The notes: a model not told the origin generated them from the sequence alone. A DNA stretch of 64,000 nt from Rhodanobacteraceae bacterium (GCA_016790075.1 JAEUPP010000070.1:62001-126000), one strand, 5' to 3'; shown: positions 28,036 through 36,979, counted from the stretch's first letter. Made by a program: numbers and translations.

Positions 28036-28586
28036 ACGCTGCTGCCGATTCTGCTCCCGTAACCTTTCGCGCCGCGACGGCCGCCGATATCCCGCGCATC
28101 GTGGCGCTGGTCGAATCAGCTTATCGCGGTGACGTCAGCAAACAGGGCTGGACCACGGAAGCCGATTTCCTGGACGGCCAGCGCACCGATCCCGATTCCG
28201 TCGCTGGTCTGATCGGGCGTGACTACAGCCGCGTGTTGTTGGCCGAACGCGCGGGGGCGTTGCTCTGCTGCTGTCATATCGAGCGGCTGCAGCACGATGG
28301 CCGTGATCTCGGCTATTTCGGCATGTTTGCGGTCGATCCGACCCTGCAGGGTGGCGGCGTAGGTAAGCAGGTGCTGGCCGAAGCCGAGCGTATTGCCCGG
28401 GTGGAGTGGAGCTGCGTTGAGATGCAGATGACCGTCATCACGATTCGCGACAGCCTGATCGCCTGGTATGAACGCCGGGGTTATGTGCGTACCGGCGTGC
28501 TCAAGCCCTTTCCCTATGGCGACGCGCGCTTTGGCATTCCCAAGCGCGACGACCTGCAATTTGAAATCCTCGCCAAGACGCTGTGA
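28032..28586 (+). CDS. GNAT family N-acetyltransferase
   Basis: 184 residues from the ATG overlapping the sufU stop. GNAT motif A is FAVDPTLQGGGVGKQVLAEA (acetyl-CoA loop), with N-terminal FRAATAADIPRIVALVESAY and C-terminal ITIRDSLIAWYERRGYVRTG. The close coupling with the suf genes suggests an operon member, but the acceptor is unknown. Confidence 0.9.
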   Translation: MNAAADSAPVTFRAATAADIPRIVALVESAYRGDVSKQGWTTEADFLDGQRTDPDSVAGLIGRDYSRVLLAERAGALLCCCHIERLQHDGRDLGYFGMFAVDPTLQGGGVGKQVLAEAERIARVEWSCVEMQMTVITIRDSLIAWYERRGYVRTGVLKPFPYGDARFGIPKRDDLQFEILAKTL

Positions 28587-28599
28587 GCAGGCGCCGCCG

Positions 28600-28923
28600 A
28601 TGAGCGCAGCCTGGGTTCCTGTATGCAGCACTGCCGACTTGCTGCCCGGAGAGTTCAAGATCGCCTGGGACGGTGGCGTGGCGATCGCCGTATTCAATAT
28701 CGATGGTGATTTCTACGCGGTTGAAGACGTGTGTACCCATGACGGCGGCGAACTGGCGGGTGGCCCGGTCGACGGCTTCGCGATCGAATGCCTGCGCCAT
28801 GGCGCACGGTTTGACCTGCGCACGGGCGCCGTGCTCTGCCCGCCGGCGTATGAGCCGATCGCGAAATTTCCGGTGAAGGTCGAAGCAGGCCAGGTCTATA
28901 CACGGGACGACCGCTGGGACTGA
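28600..28923 (+). CDS. Rieske-type 2Fe-2S ferredoxin
   Basis: 107 residues from ATG 28600. Rieske cluster ligands are C-T-H in VEDVCTHDGGELAGG and C-x-x-H in IECLRHGARFDLRTG, so two Cys and two His. BphF/NirD-like small soluble ferredoxin. Last gene of the suf transcription unit by spacing (13 bases after the GNAT gene). Confidence 0.93.
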   Translation: MSAAWVPVCSTADLLPGEFKIAWDGGVAIAVFNIDGDFYAVEDVCTHDGGELAGGPVDGFAIECLRHGARFDLRTGAVLCPPAYEPIAKFPVKVEAGQVYTRDDRWD

Positions 28924-29059
28924 GCGAGCTCTATGCCCTGCGCTTCGTGCAAATCGTGCCGGGCAGGTTCGGAAGGAACAGCTAGCGCGTCGGAATTGAG
29001 TGGAAGATTCCATACTGCGGCAGGGCAGCCGCCGGGCTGCCGTCGATGCAGGCATTGAA

Positions 29060-29088
29060 TTGAGACTGATTCTCATTTGTGTTGTAAT
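29060..29088 (+). promoter_or_regulatory. Fur-box-like operator overlapping a sigma70-type promoter
   Basis: -35 TTGAGA (29060-29065), 17-base spacer, -10 TGTAAT (29083-29088), five matches each to the consensus. The palindrome TGAGA-CTGAT-TCTCA (29061-29075) lies over the -35 and spacer and resembles the Fur consensus. It precedes the PepSY/DUF2271/DUF4198/apbE genes. Predicted transcription start is near 29095. Confidence 0.75.
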
Positions 29089-29129
29089 CGATGCCCTTGC
29101 GCCGCCTGCGGCGCGCCGTTGCCGCACCG

Positions 29130-29756
29130 ATGTCCCTTGCCAACGATCCACAACGCCGCGCCAGCTGGCTGAAGACGCTGCATCAGTGGCATTGGATTTC
29201 CTCGGCCGTCAGCCTGATCGGGCTGATCCTGTTCGCGTTCACCGGTATCACACTCAACCACGCAAGCCAGATCCCGGCGACACCTGTAGTTACCAAGCGC
29301 CAGGCCGAACTGCCTGCGAACCTGCGCGCTGCCCTGGCGGCAGGCGCCAGCGAAGGCCGGCAACCCGTCGATGCGGAACTTGCCCGCTGGTTTTCGCAGG
29401 CGATGGGCCTGCAGGTTGCCGGCGGCGAAGCCGAATGGAGTGCGACGGACATTTACCTCTCGCTGCCGCGTGCCGGCGGCGATGCCTGGGCCAGCATTGA
29501 TCTCGCCAGCGGTGCAGTCGAATACGAGCGCACCGATCGCGGCTGGATCGCCTGGCTCAACGACCTGCACAAGGGGCGCAATACGGGCCCGGTATGGACC
29601 TGGTTTATCGACGTGTTTGCGCTCGCCTGTCTGGTATTCGCCATTACCGGGCTGCTGCTGTTGCAACTGCATGCGCCCAGGCGTCCGGCGACCTGGCCGA
29701 CGGTGGTGCTTGGCCTGGTCATTCCGCTGGTACTCATTCTGCTGTTTATTCATTGA
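29130..29756 (+). CDS. PepSY-associated transmembrane protein (putative heme/electron-transfer subunit)
   Basis: 208 residues from ATG 29130. An upstream in-frame ATG (29091) lies before the predicted transcription start and is therefore rejected. Membrane helix 1 follows [20 protein letters not shown], a ~100-residue external domain carries the PepSY-like fold, then [20 protein letters not shown] and a second helix plus a final C-terminal helix. His residues at the helix boundaries (LHQWHW, DLHKGR) are positioned like heme ligands in PepSY-TM proteins. First gene of the iron block; likely passes electrons across the inner membrane. Confidence 0.85.
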   Translation: MSLANDPQRRASWLKTLHQWHWISSAVSLIGLILFAFTGITLNHASQIPATPVVTKRQAELPANLRAALAAGASEGRQPVDAELARWFSQAMGLQVAGGEAEWSATDIYLSLPRAGGDAWASIDLASGAVEYERTDRGWIAWLNDLHKGRNTGPVWTWFIDVFALACLVFAITGLLLLQLHAPRRPATWPTVVLGLVIPLVLILLFIH

Positions 29757-29766
29757 CGGGGTAGTC

Positions 29767-30306
29767 ATGCGTTTCCGACAGATAGTCTCCTGCGCCGCCG
29801 CTGCGCTGCTGATCGGCAGTGCCAATGCTGCTGATCTCAACCTGGGTATCGAAGTGCCCAGGCTGGACGTGGCCGAATATCACCGGCCTTATCTGGCGGC
29901 ATGGGTCGAGCGTCCGGACAATAGTGTCGCAGTCAACCTCGCCGTCTGGTATCAGCAGAAAAGCGGCAAGGACGCGGCGACCGGCAAGCAGGAGCAAGGG
30001 ACCAAGTGGCTGGCCGATCTGCGCCAATGGTGGCGTCGTAGTGGACGCAGTGCGACCTTGCCCATCGACGGCGTAAGCGGTGCGACGCGTCCGGCCGGGG
30101 CGCACAAGCTCAGCTTCAGTGACAAGCAGGCGCCGCTCGCCGAGCTCAAGCCCGGCAAGTACGCGCTGGTCGTGGAAGCGGCACGTGAAGTCGGCGGACG
30201 CGAACTGGTGCGCATTCCGTTCGACTGGCCGCCGCAAAAACCCGTGCACGCCGATACCAGGGGCAGTACCGAGCTGGGCGCTGTCACGCTGGATCTGGCG
30301 CCCTGA
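29767..30306 (+). CDS. DUF2271 periplasmic protein with candidate flavinylation motif
   Basis: 179 residues with a signal peptide ([20 protein letters not shown] then AADLN). The body contains [27 protein letters not shown] and the motif DGVSGAT at residues 101-107. D-G-x-S-G-A-[TS] resembles the site where ApbE attaches FMN to Thr in NqrC/RnfG-type proteins, so Thr107 is a candidate FMN carrier. Directly follows the PepSY gene and shares the unit with apbE, which supports that reading. The flavinylation itself is inferred. Confidence 0.85.
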   Translation: MRFRQIVSCAAAALLIGSANAADLNLGIEVPRLDVAEYHRPYLAAWVERPDNSVAVNLAVWYQQKSGKDAATGKQEQGTKWLADLRQWWRRSGRSATLPIDGVSGATRPAGAHKLSFSDKQAPLAELKPGKYALVVEAAREVGGRELVRIPFDWPPQKPVHADTRGSTELGAVTLDLAP

Positions 30307-30406
30307 ACGGCCTGCGCCAGTGCTGCAAGCGCGCCGCCACGCCACAGTACCTTTTCCACCAACCCACTTGCCGAGCGCACAGCGTCGGCCTGATCCGGAG
30401 AGAACC

Positions 30407-31213
30407 ATGAAGGCTCTGCGTACCCTGATCGCTGCCTGCATCGTGCTGGCTGCTGCGAATGCTGCCCAGGCGCACAAGTCGTGGCTGTTGCCGTCGGCGA
30501 CGGTCCTGGCCCAGGACCAATGGATTACGGTCGATGCTGCCGTCTCCAACGACCTGTTCTATTTCAACCACGTGCCGATCAAGCTCGACAACCTGCAGAT
30601 TACTGCGCCGGATGGATCAGCCGCGTCGGCGCAGAATGTGTTCACCGGCAAGTTCCGTTCGAGTTTCGACCTGCATCTGGAACGCTCCGGCACCTACAAG
30701 ATCGCGCTGGTCACCGATGGGGTGTTCGCCAGCTACGACCTCAATGGCGAGAAGAAGCGCTGGCGTGGCAAAGTGGAAAATCTGACGGCGGAAATTCCTG
30801 CCGGCGCCACCAACCTGGAGGTCACACAGTCCGCCGGCCGTATCGAAACCTTTGCGACAGCCGGCGCACCGAACGAGGCAGCGCTGAAGGCGACGGGCAA
30901 GGGTCTGGAGATGACGCCGGTCACGCACCCCAACGATCTGTTTGCGGGTGAAATGGCCAAGCTGCGCTTTACGCTGGACGGCAAGCCGGCCGCGGAGCTG
31001 GCGGTCGAAGTTGTTCCCGGCGGCAGCCGCTGGCGCAATGCGCAGGATGCGATGGCTCTCAAGACCGACAAGAACGGCGAGGTCAGCGTAACTTGGCCGG
31101 CAGCCGGCATGTACTGGCTGCAAGCCTCGCTACAGGACAAGAACAGCACGCTGCCGCAGGCGACCTCACGCCGAGCCAGCTATGCCGCGACATTCGAGGT
31201 GCTGGCGCAGTAA
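30407..31213 (+). CDS. DUF4198 periplasmic protein
   Basis: 268 residues; ATG 30407 preceded by CCGGAG. Signal peptide ends AAQA|HKSWLLPSATVLA, so the mature protein starts with His, a common metal-binding arrangement in this family. It is all beta with Ig-like repeats (LHLERSGTYKIALVTDGVFA, KLRFTLDGKPAAELAVEVVP, GEVSVTWPAAGMYWLQASLQ). DUF4198 relatives accompany metal uptake systems. Position between DUF2271 and apbE suggests a partner in iron handling in the periplasm. Confidence 0.88.
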   Translation: MKALRTLIAACIVLAAANAAQAHKSWLLPSATVLAQDQWITVDAAVSNDLFYFNHVPIKLDNLQITAPDGSAASAQNVFTGKFRSSFDLHLERSGTYKIALVTDGVFASYDLNGEKKRWRGKVENLTAEIPAGATNLEVTQSAGRIETFATAGAPNEAALKATGKGLEMTPVTHPNDLFAGEMAKLRFTLDGKPAAELAVEVVPGGSRWRNAQDAMALKTDKNGEVSVTWPAAGMYWLQASLQDKNSTLPQATSRRASYAATFEVLAQ

Positions 31214-31237
31214 GGCCGGGCGCAAGGTCGGTTCCGC

Positions 31238-32230
31238 GTGAGTTTCCTGCTCTGGGCGCGCCGCCTGCTCCCGCGCCGCTGGCTACGCTGGCAGGTGCAG
31301 GCATTCGCCGGTAGCAGCATGGGCACGAGTTGGTCGGTCAAGGTCTGCGCGCCGCACCGGCCGGACCTGCCGTGCATCGCTGACGCGATCGCTGCCGTGC
31401 TCGACGGTGTCGATCGCGAAATGAGCACCTGGCGCGCGGATTCGGATCTGAACCGCTACAACCGCGCCGCTACGCCGCAGTGGGTGGTAGTGCCAGATGC
31501 CTGTTATCGCGTGGTGACGGCGGCACTTCTCGTCGCGCAGCAGACCGGTGGTGCCTACGATCCCACGGTCGGCCGCCTGGTCAATCTCTGGGGCTTCGGA
31601 CCCGACGGCCGGCGTTCGGCCCGGCCCGAGGCCGCAGCGCTGACGCGCGCACGCGCTGATTGCGGCTGGCAGCGCCTGCGTTGCGATGATGCGCGTCGTG
31701 CGCTGTGGCAGCCGGGGGGCGTCTGCCTTGACCTGTCGGCGATCGCCAAGGGTTACGCCGTCGACCTGGTGTGCGAGCGGCTGCAGCAGCTCGGTATTCG
31801 CGACTACCTGGTCGAAGTCGGCGGCGAACTGCGCGCCCGCGGTTGGCGTGCGGACGGCCGGCCCTGGTATGTGGCAATCGAATCGCCGGGAAACGGCACC
31901 GAACTGCCGCTGATAGGCGTGTTGCGCGACGGCGCCATTGCGACCTCGGGCGACTACCTGCGTTACTTTGAAAGTGAAGGGCGGCGCTATTCCCACACTA
32001 TCGATCCGCGTACGGCAGAACCAGTCGCCCATGCGCTGGCTGCCGTGACGGTGCTGCACACACAAACCATGCTGGCAGACGCCTATGCGACGGCGCTCAG
32101 CGTGCTCGGTGCCGACGAGGGGCTGGCCTTCGCCCAGCGTTATGGTATCGCCGCGCGTTTCGTCAGCCGGGCGGCGCAAGGGCTGGCCGTCGTTGAATCC
32201 AGCGCTTTTGCGCGCTTTCGCTGCGCATGA
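31238..32230 (+). CDS. apbE: FAD:protein FMN transferase (ApbE)
   Basis: 330 residues from GTG 31238. ApbE motifs in order: FAGSSMGTSWSVKV, GGAYDPTVGRLVNLWGFGP, DLSAIAKGYAVD, YLVEVGGELRARG, YSHTIDPRT and the Mg2+ site TMLADAYATALSVLGAD. Transfers FMN from FAD to Ser/Thr of target proteins. Oddly, no signal peptide or lipobox is visible, whereas most ApbE proteins are periplasmic lipoproteins; no alternative in-frame start upstream restores one. ATGA overlap with the flavoprotein reductase gene. Confidence 0.93.
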   Translation: MSFLLWARRLLPRRWLRWQVQAFAGSSMGTSWSVKVCAPHRPDLPCIADAIAAVLDGVDREMSTWRADSDLNRYNRAATPQWVVVPDACYRVVTAALLVAQQTGGAYDPTVGRLVNLWGFGPDGRRSARPEAAALTRARADCGWQRLRCDDARRALWQPGGVCLDLSAIAKGYAVDLVCERLQQLGIRDYLVEVGGELRARGWRADGRPWYVAIESPGNGTELPLIGVLRDGAIATSGDYLRYFESEGRRYSHTIDPRTAEPVAHALAAVTVLHTQTMLADAYATALSVLGADEGLAFAQRYGIAARFVSRAAQGLAVVESSAFARFRCA

Positions 32231-33843
32231 GCACGATGCTGTTTGCGCAGCGGCAAGCCGTCGTTGGCAATGCTCTGGTGCTGGGACTGCTGGTGGTGCT
32301 TGCTCTGACCTGCGCTGCCTGGCAGAAAACTGTGCTGGCCTGGCACTACCCCGGAGCGACGCGGCTTGTGGCGGCGGCATTCGCCCTGCTGGGGTTTGTA
32401 GCCTTTGTCGCCCTACTACGCAGGCGCCGGCTGCTGGCGGCACAGGAATCAGACGCAGGTGCCGTCGACGGTACCCGGCTCGTGGTCTATGCGAGCCAGA
32501 CCGGCATGGCCCAGGAGCTTGCCCTGCGCACGCAACGCCTGCTGGCCGACGCGGATTGGGCGGCGCGGTTGCTGGCGATTGATCAGCTCGACATGGCCAG
32601 GTTGTGCGCGAGCCGCTGCGTGCTGTTCATCGTCAGCACCTACGGCGAGGGCGATCCGCCGGATATGGCAGTGGGTTTCGCGCGCCGTTTGCTGGCGAGC
32701 AAGATGCCCCTGAACGGTTTGCGTTATGGCGTACTCGCGCTGGGTGACAGCGAGTACGCCGATTTCTGCGGTTTTGGTCGGCATCTCGACACCTGGCTGC
32801 GGCAGCAGGGGGCGCAGGCACTGTTTGATCGTATCGATGTGGACAATGCAGACCCGGGGACGTTGCGCCAGTGGCAGCGCCAGCTCGGCATTGTTACCGG
32901 CCGTAGCGAGGCCCCTGACTGGTCGCCGCCACGCTATGCGCGCTGGCGTCTGGTCGAACGGCGCGAACTCAATCCGGGCAGCCTGGGTGAGGCCTGTTTC
33001 CTGCTGGCCCTGCAGGCTCCTGCCGGCGAAGCAGCACACTGGGATGCGGGCGATATCGCGGAAATCGGGCCGCGTCACGCGCCTGATCGGGTGAGCAGAC
33101 AGCTTGCGCGCTGTGGTCTGCATGCCGGACAGCAGCGCGACGATGGCGAAGATTGGGCCGACTATCTTGCGCGGCACCACTGGCCTGAGCTGCCGCCAGC
33201 TCCTGCGGAGACCGCAGCCTGGCTTGCGGGGCTGAAGCCGCTGCCGCATCGCGAGTACTCGATCGCCTCCATACCGCAGGACGGCCGGCTCGAACTGGTC
33301 GTGCGCCGCTGGCGTCGTCCTGACGGGAGTCTGGGGCTGGGCTCGGGCTGGCTGACACAGCATGCACAGCCAGGCGATTGCATTGACCTGCGATTGCGCG
33401 GCAATCAGGCCTTTCACGTTCCGGCGCAGGACTGTCCGCTGATACTTGTCGGCAACGGCACCGGTATTGCCGCTTTGCGCGCACTGCTCAGGCAGCGTGC
33501 CGCCGCAGGGCAGGGGCGCAACTGGCTGCTGTTCGGCGAGCGCCAGCGTGAGCGGGATTATTTCTTTGCCGATGAGATCCGGGCGTGGCAGCACCGCGGT
33601 CTGCTTGAACGCGTCGATCTCGCATTTTCGCGTGATCAGACAGAACGTATTTATGTGCAGCAACGGCTGCGCGAGGCCGCGCCGACCTTGCGTGAATGGG
33701 TCGCTGCCGGTGCTTGCCTTTATGTCTGCGGCAGCTTGCAGGGTATGGCGCCGGCGGTCGATGCGGAGCTGCGCACGGCTTTGGGTCATGCCGGCGTGGA
33801 TGCCTTGCTGGAGCAGGGGCGGTACCGGCGCGATGTGTATTAG
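32227..33843 (+). CDS. Membrane-anchored sulfite-reductase-like flavoprotein (NADPH diflavin reductase)
   Basis: 538 residues. Two N-terminal membrane helices (VLGLLVVLALTCAAW; VAAAFALLGFVAFVALL) precede a flavodoxin FMN domain (VVYASQTGMAQELA, IVSTYGEGDPPD, LALGDSEYADFCGFG), then a FAD domain (REYSIASIP) and an NADPH domain (LILVGNGTGIAALRAL, LLFGERQRERDYFF, YVCGSLQGMA) ending in an aromatic residue. Same order as CysJ, but membrane bound and without a CysI partner, so sulfite is unlikely to be the target. It probably delivers NADPH electrons to the PepSY/flavin partners encoded upstream for ferric iron reduction. Confidence 0.92.
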   Translation: MSTMLFAQRQAVVGNALVLGLLVVLALTCAAWQKTVLAWHYPGATRLVAAAFALLGFVAFVALLRRRRLLAAQESDAGAVDGTRLVVYASQTGMAQELALRTQRLLADADWAARLLAIDQLDMARLCASRCVLFIVSTYGEGDPPDMAVGFARRLLASKMPLNGLRYGVLALGDSEYADFCGFGRHLDTWLRQQGAQALFDRIDVDNADPGTLRQWQRQLGIVTGRSEAPDWSPPRYARWRLVERRELNPGSLGEACFLLALQAPAGEAAHWDAGDIAEIGPRHAPDRVSRQLARCGLHAGQQRDDGEDWADYLARHHWPELPPAPAETAAWLAGLKPLPHREYSIASIPQDGRLELVVRRWRRPDGSLGLGSGWLTQHAQPGDCIDLRLRGNQAFHVPAQDCPLILVGNGTGIAALRALLRQRAAAGQGRNWLLFGERQRERDYFFADEIRAWQHRGLLERVDLAFSRDQTERIYVQQRLREAAPTLREWVAAGACLYVCGSLQGMAPAVDAELRTALGHAGVDALLEQGRYRRDVY

Positions 33844-34051
33844 TTAATTATTTAACAAATTGTGATTGCCGACTCTGTTGCCGGCACTGGGTCTGCGTAA
33901 CCGCCAGGTCATAAACAACTACCGCTTCAACCAGAGGCCGCTCTCCGGCGTACCCGCAGCCGCGCCCGGTTCGCCGTGATCTGCGCAGCGTCGCGAGCGG
34001 CGGTTTGCCATCGTCGCGGCAACTTCGGGCTCGCATACGAGAGCTAAGCAT

Positions 34052-34080
34052 GTTGCGAATCATTCTTATTTACTGTTAAT
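34052..34080 (+). promoter_or_regulatory. Fur-box-like site and promoter for the TonB receptor gene
   Basis: GTTGCGAATCATTCTTATT (34052-34070) closely resembles a Fur box (NATNATNAT type half-sites around AATCATT). It overlaps a possible promoter: TTGCGA (34053-34058), 16 bases, GTTAAT (34075-34080). The leader to the ATG at 34221 is about 135 bases and shows nothing else clear. The preceding stretch 33844-34050 has no gene. Confidence 0.7.
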
Positions 34081-34220
34081 CTCGTGTGCCACTCGCGCGC
34101 CGTGCTGTGCGCGTTCCGGCGCGGCGCGGGAGACCGTATTCGCGGTGCCAGTGCAGTCCGTCCGGCCGCATTGCGCCAGATCCATCGATTTCCGCATTAC
34201 CGACTATCAGGGAAGTATCC

Positions 34221-36689
34221 ATGTCGTATTCCTCGTATATCCGTTCTGCGGCGACGCCACCGCCGCGGCTACTGACGACGGCTCTGGGCCTCGCGCTGGT
34301 TTCGACGGCACCGCTCGCGCTTGCGGACTCCGCGGTCACTGATGCGGCGACATCCGCTGTCACCGTGCAGACGCCTGATGCTGCCGATGCGGCGGGTGGC
34401 GGTCATGGACGCTACGAGACCCACCTTGATGCGGTCGATGTAAAAGGCGTAACGGTCAGTGAGGCCGCCTCCCCCAAGTACACCGCGCCGTTGCGTGACA
34501 CGCCCCAGGCTATCGAGGTCGTACCGCAGGAGGTCATGGCCGGCCAGAACCTGCTGTCATTGCGGGAGGTGTTGTCGACCTTGCCGGGTATCACCTTCGG
34601 CGCTGGCGAAGGCGGTGGTGGTTTCGGCGACAGCCTCAACCTGCGCGGTTTCTCCGCGAGCAATGACATACAGGTCGATGGTGTTCGTGACAGCGCGCAG
34701 TACTCGCGCACCGATACCTTCAATCTTGAGCAGATCGAAGTTGTAAACGGCGCCAACTCGGTGTACTCCGGGGCCGGCTCGGTCGGCGGCACGATCAACC
34801 TTGTATCCAAGGTCGCGCGCGAGTCCGATTTCACGAACATCTCGCTGGGTGCCGGCACTGACGCCTATGGCCGTTTCACGCTGGATACGAACCAGACGCT
34901 GGGAGAGACCACGGCGTTCCGTCTGAACCTCATGGGCCACCGCAACGACGTGCCTGGCCGTGATCTAGAGACCATGAAGCGCTGGGGTTTTGCACCGTCG
35001 GTCGCTTTGGGTCTGGGTACTGATACGGTGCTGACCTTGAGCTATCTGCACCAGCGCGACGACAACACACCGCAATACGGGGTGCCTTACTTCTTCACCG
35101 GCGATCGCAGCTTCGCGTTGCCAGGGGGCGATCCTGGCACTTATTACGGCTATCGCAATATCGACACGCAGGAAATCGAGGTCGATGCGTTCACCAGCAT
35201 CCTCAACCACACCTTCAATGAGCAGCTGCGCCTGCGCAATTTCACCCGCGTGCAGGAAGTCGACCAGTTTCTTGTCGTCGATCCGCCGCAAGGGACGTTC
35301 TGTCTCGACAATAACCGCACGCCTGTCGGTGCCAGCTGTGCGGTGACGACGACGCCGGTTGTGGGCCAGCCGCCGGTCACTATCGTCGTGCCGGCAAACA
35401 CCTATATGCCCAGCGGTCCCCGCGGCAATGTGCGTGATACGACAAACCGCCTGCTGGTCAACCAGACCGACCTGACCTCCACGTTCACCACCGGTACGGT
35501 CGAACACACGCTGGTAACCGGCTTTTCGCTGATGCACGAAAGTTACACGCTGGACGGCAGCCGCGAGTTCCGCAATGCGGATGGCAGCGATCCGTACCTG
35601 GCGCCTAACCACTTGCCGTTCACCAATCCGCTGCGCCCCGATTCGTATTACACAGGACCGCGCCGCCGTACGCTGACGAGCAAGATCGACGGTGAACTCG
35701 ACAACGCAGCTGTCTATGCCTTCGATACGCTGAAATTCAGCGAGCATTGGCAGCTCAATCTCGGTACGCGCTTTGAGCGCAATGAAGGCAGCAGCACGAC
35801 CTACACCGTTGCGCAGACGGCAAGCGCCGCTGGTCCCATAGGCGCAGTGACCGGTGCTGGGGTGCCGGCCAAGAACAACGACGATCTGCTGTCCTATCGC
35901 GCCGGTCTCGTATTCAAGCCGGTCGAAGCGGGCAGCATCTACCTTGCCTATGGCAACTCCAAGACGCCCTCCAAGGCCTCAGTCGGCGGTTCCTGCACCG
36001 CTACCGGTACGCAGGCGACGGGCACGAACAATTGCAACGTCGATCCGGAAACCGCGATCAACTACGAGATCGGCACCAAATGGGATCTGCTTGATCAGCG
36101 CCTTGCGTTGACCGCGTCGATATTCCGCAACGATCGCGAGAACTATCGTGTTGCCGATCCCAGCAATCCCGACAACACCTCAGGCCAGATGCAGCTGGAT
36201 GGCCAGGCGCGAGTTGACGGCCTGCTGCTTGGTCTTAGCGGCAACCTGACCAGGCACTGGGCGCTCTACGCCAACTACACCTATCTGCGCAGTGAAGTGC
36301 TGCAGGGCGTGTCGAACCGTCAGGCCAGCCTGGGCCGCGATTTCACCCGCGGGGACGAACTTGTCAGCGTACCCAGGCATGCCTTCAATGCCTGGACCAC
36401 GCTCGACGTGGGCCACTGGCAGTTTGGCTATGGAGTGAACTATCAGGGCGAGTACTACCTGAATCAGCACAGCGAGACCAACGTTGCCGGGCCGCTGGCC
36501 AAGGCCGATGACTACTGGACGCATCGCGTGATGGCGGCCTGGAACGTGAACCACGGACTGCGCCTGCAGCTCAACGTCAACAATCTGTTCGACAAGGAGT
36601 ACTACACGCGCATACGTACCTCGGCCAGCGGCTGGGCGACACCGGGCGAGGGGCGCCAGGTCACGTTGCAGGCGACCTACTCGTTCTGA
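34221..36689 (+). CDS. TonB-dependent siderophore receptor (Fiu/PiuA-like, catecholate type)
   Basis: 822 residues from ATG 34221 (GGGAAG upstream). Signal peptide (LLTTALGLALVSTAPLALA). Plug domain with YTAPLRDTPQAIEVVPQEVM, GEGGGGFGDSLNLRGFSASN, IQVDGVRDSAQYSRTDTFNL, EQIEVVNGANSVYSGAGSVG. A 22-strand barrel follows and ends LNVNNLFDKEYYTRIRT ... VTLQATYSF with C-terminal Phe. Imports ferric siderophore using TonB energy. Fur-box-like promoter; follows the reductase block in the same direction. The PiuC-type hydroxylase normally paired with Fiu lies 15 kb downstream beyond the nar genes. Confidence 0.94.
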   Translation: MSYSSYIRSAATPPPRLLTTALGLALVSTAPLALADSAVTDAATSAVTVQTPDAADAAGGGHGRYETHLDAVDVKGVTVSEAASPKYTAPLRDTPQAIEVVPQEVMAGQNLLSLREVLSTLPGITFGAGEGGGGFGDSLNLRGFSASNDIQVDGVRDSAQYSRTDTFNLEQIEVVNGANSVYSGAGSVGGTINLVSKVARESDFTNISLGAGTDAYGRFTLDTNQTLGETTAFRLNLMGHRNDVPGRDLETMKRWGFAPSVALGLGTDTVLTLSYLHQRDDNTPQYGVPYFFTGDRSFALPGGDPGTYYGYRNIDTQEIEVDAFTSILNHTFNEQLRLRNFTRVQEVDQFLVVDPPQGTFCLDNNRTPVGASCAVTTTPVVGQPPVTIVVPANTYMPSGPRGNVRDTTNRLLVNQTDLTSTFTTGTVEHTLVTGFSLMHESYTLDGSREFRNADGSDPYLAPNHLPFTNPLRPDSYYTGPRRRTLTSKIDGELDNAAVYAFDTLKFSEHWQLNLGTRFERNEGSSTTYTVAQTASAAGPIGAVTGAGVPAKNNDDLLSYRAGLVFKPVEAGSIYLAYGNSKTPSKASVGGSCTATGTQATGTNNCNVDPETAINYEIGTKWDLLDQRLALTASIFRNDRENYRVADPSNPDNTSGQMQLDGQARVDGLLLGLSGNLTRHWALYANYTYLRSEVLQGVSNRQASLGRDFTRGDELVSVPRHAFNAWTTLDVGHWQFGYGVNYQGEYYLNQHSETNVAGPLAKADDYWTHRVMAAWNVNHGLRLQLNVNNLFDKEYYTRIRTSASGWATPGEGRQVTLQATYSF

Positions 36690-36700
36690 TGCTGTAGTTT

Positions 36701-36722
36701 GCCGCTGCAGCGATGCAGCGGC
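36701..36722 (+). terminator. Hairpin after the TonB receptor gene
   Basis: GCCGCTGCA-GCGA-TGCAGCGGC, a perfect 9-bp stem 11 bases after the stop codon; T tract weak. From here to 36979 no gene or other signal was seen. Confidence 0.6.
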
Positions 36723-36979
36723 CTCGGTTAAGCGAAACTGCGGTGCCGCGCGCCGCTGAAATACGCCGGTTCAAATTCAACGGAAGGATATCGGCCGGTC
36801 CGATGCAGAAGCCAACTGGGCTGCCTGCACCGCCCGGCCCGCCGGGTGGCGGCGTCTGGATCCGTTTGTCCTTGCCTAGTGCGAGCCGTTGGGGCCGGGA
36901 ATTGTCGTGGTGCAGGCTGCGCCCTCACCGGTGGGTGGTGGCGCGGGCATATGCCCAGCAGAAACCGCGGGCGTCGCGT

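Noticed and set aside
32227-33843. Sulfite reductase flavoprotein CysJ
   Set aside because: Has N-terminal membrane helices, no cysI nearby and an iron-gene context; described instead as a CysJ-like membrane diflavin reductase.
36723-36979. Possible Moco riboswitch upstream of the barrel-moeA-nar genes
   Set aside because: Looked for because of the molybdenum link, but no conserved Moco RNA elements could be recognised and the stretch lies before the predicted transcript start.
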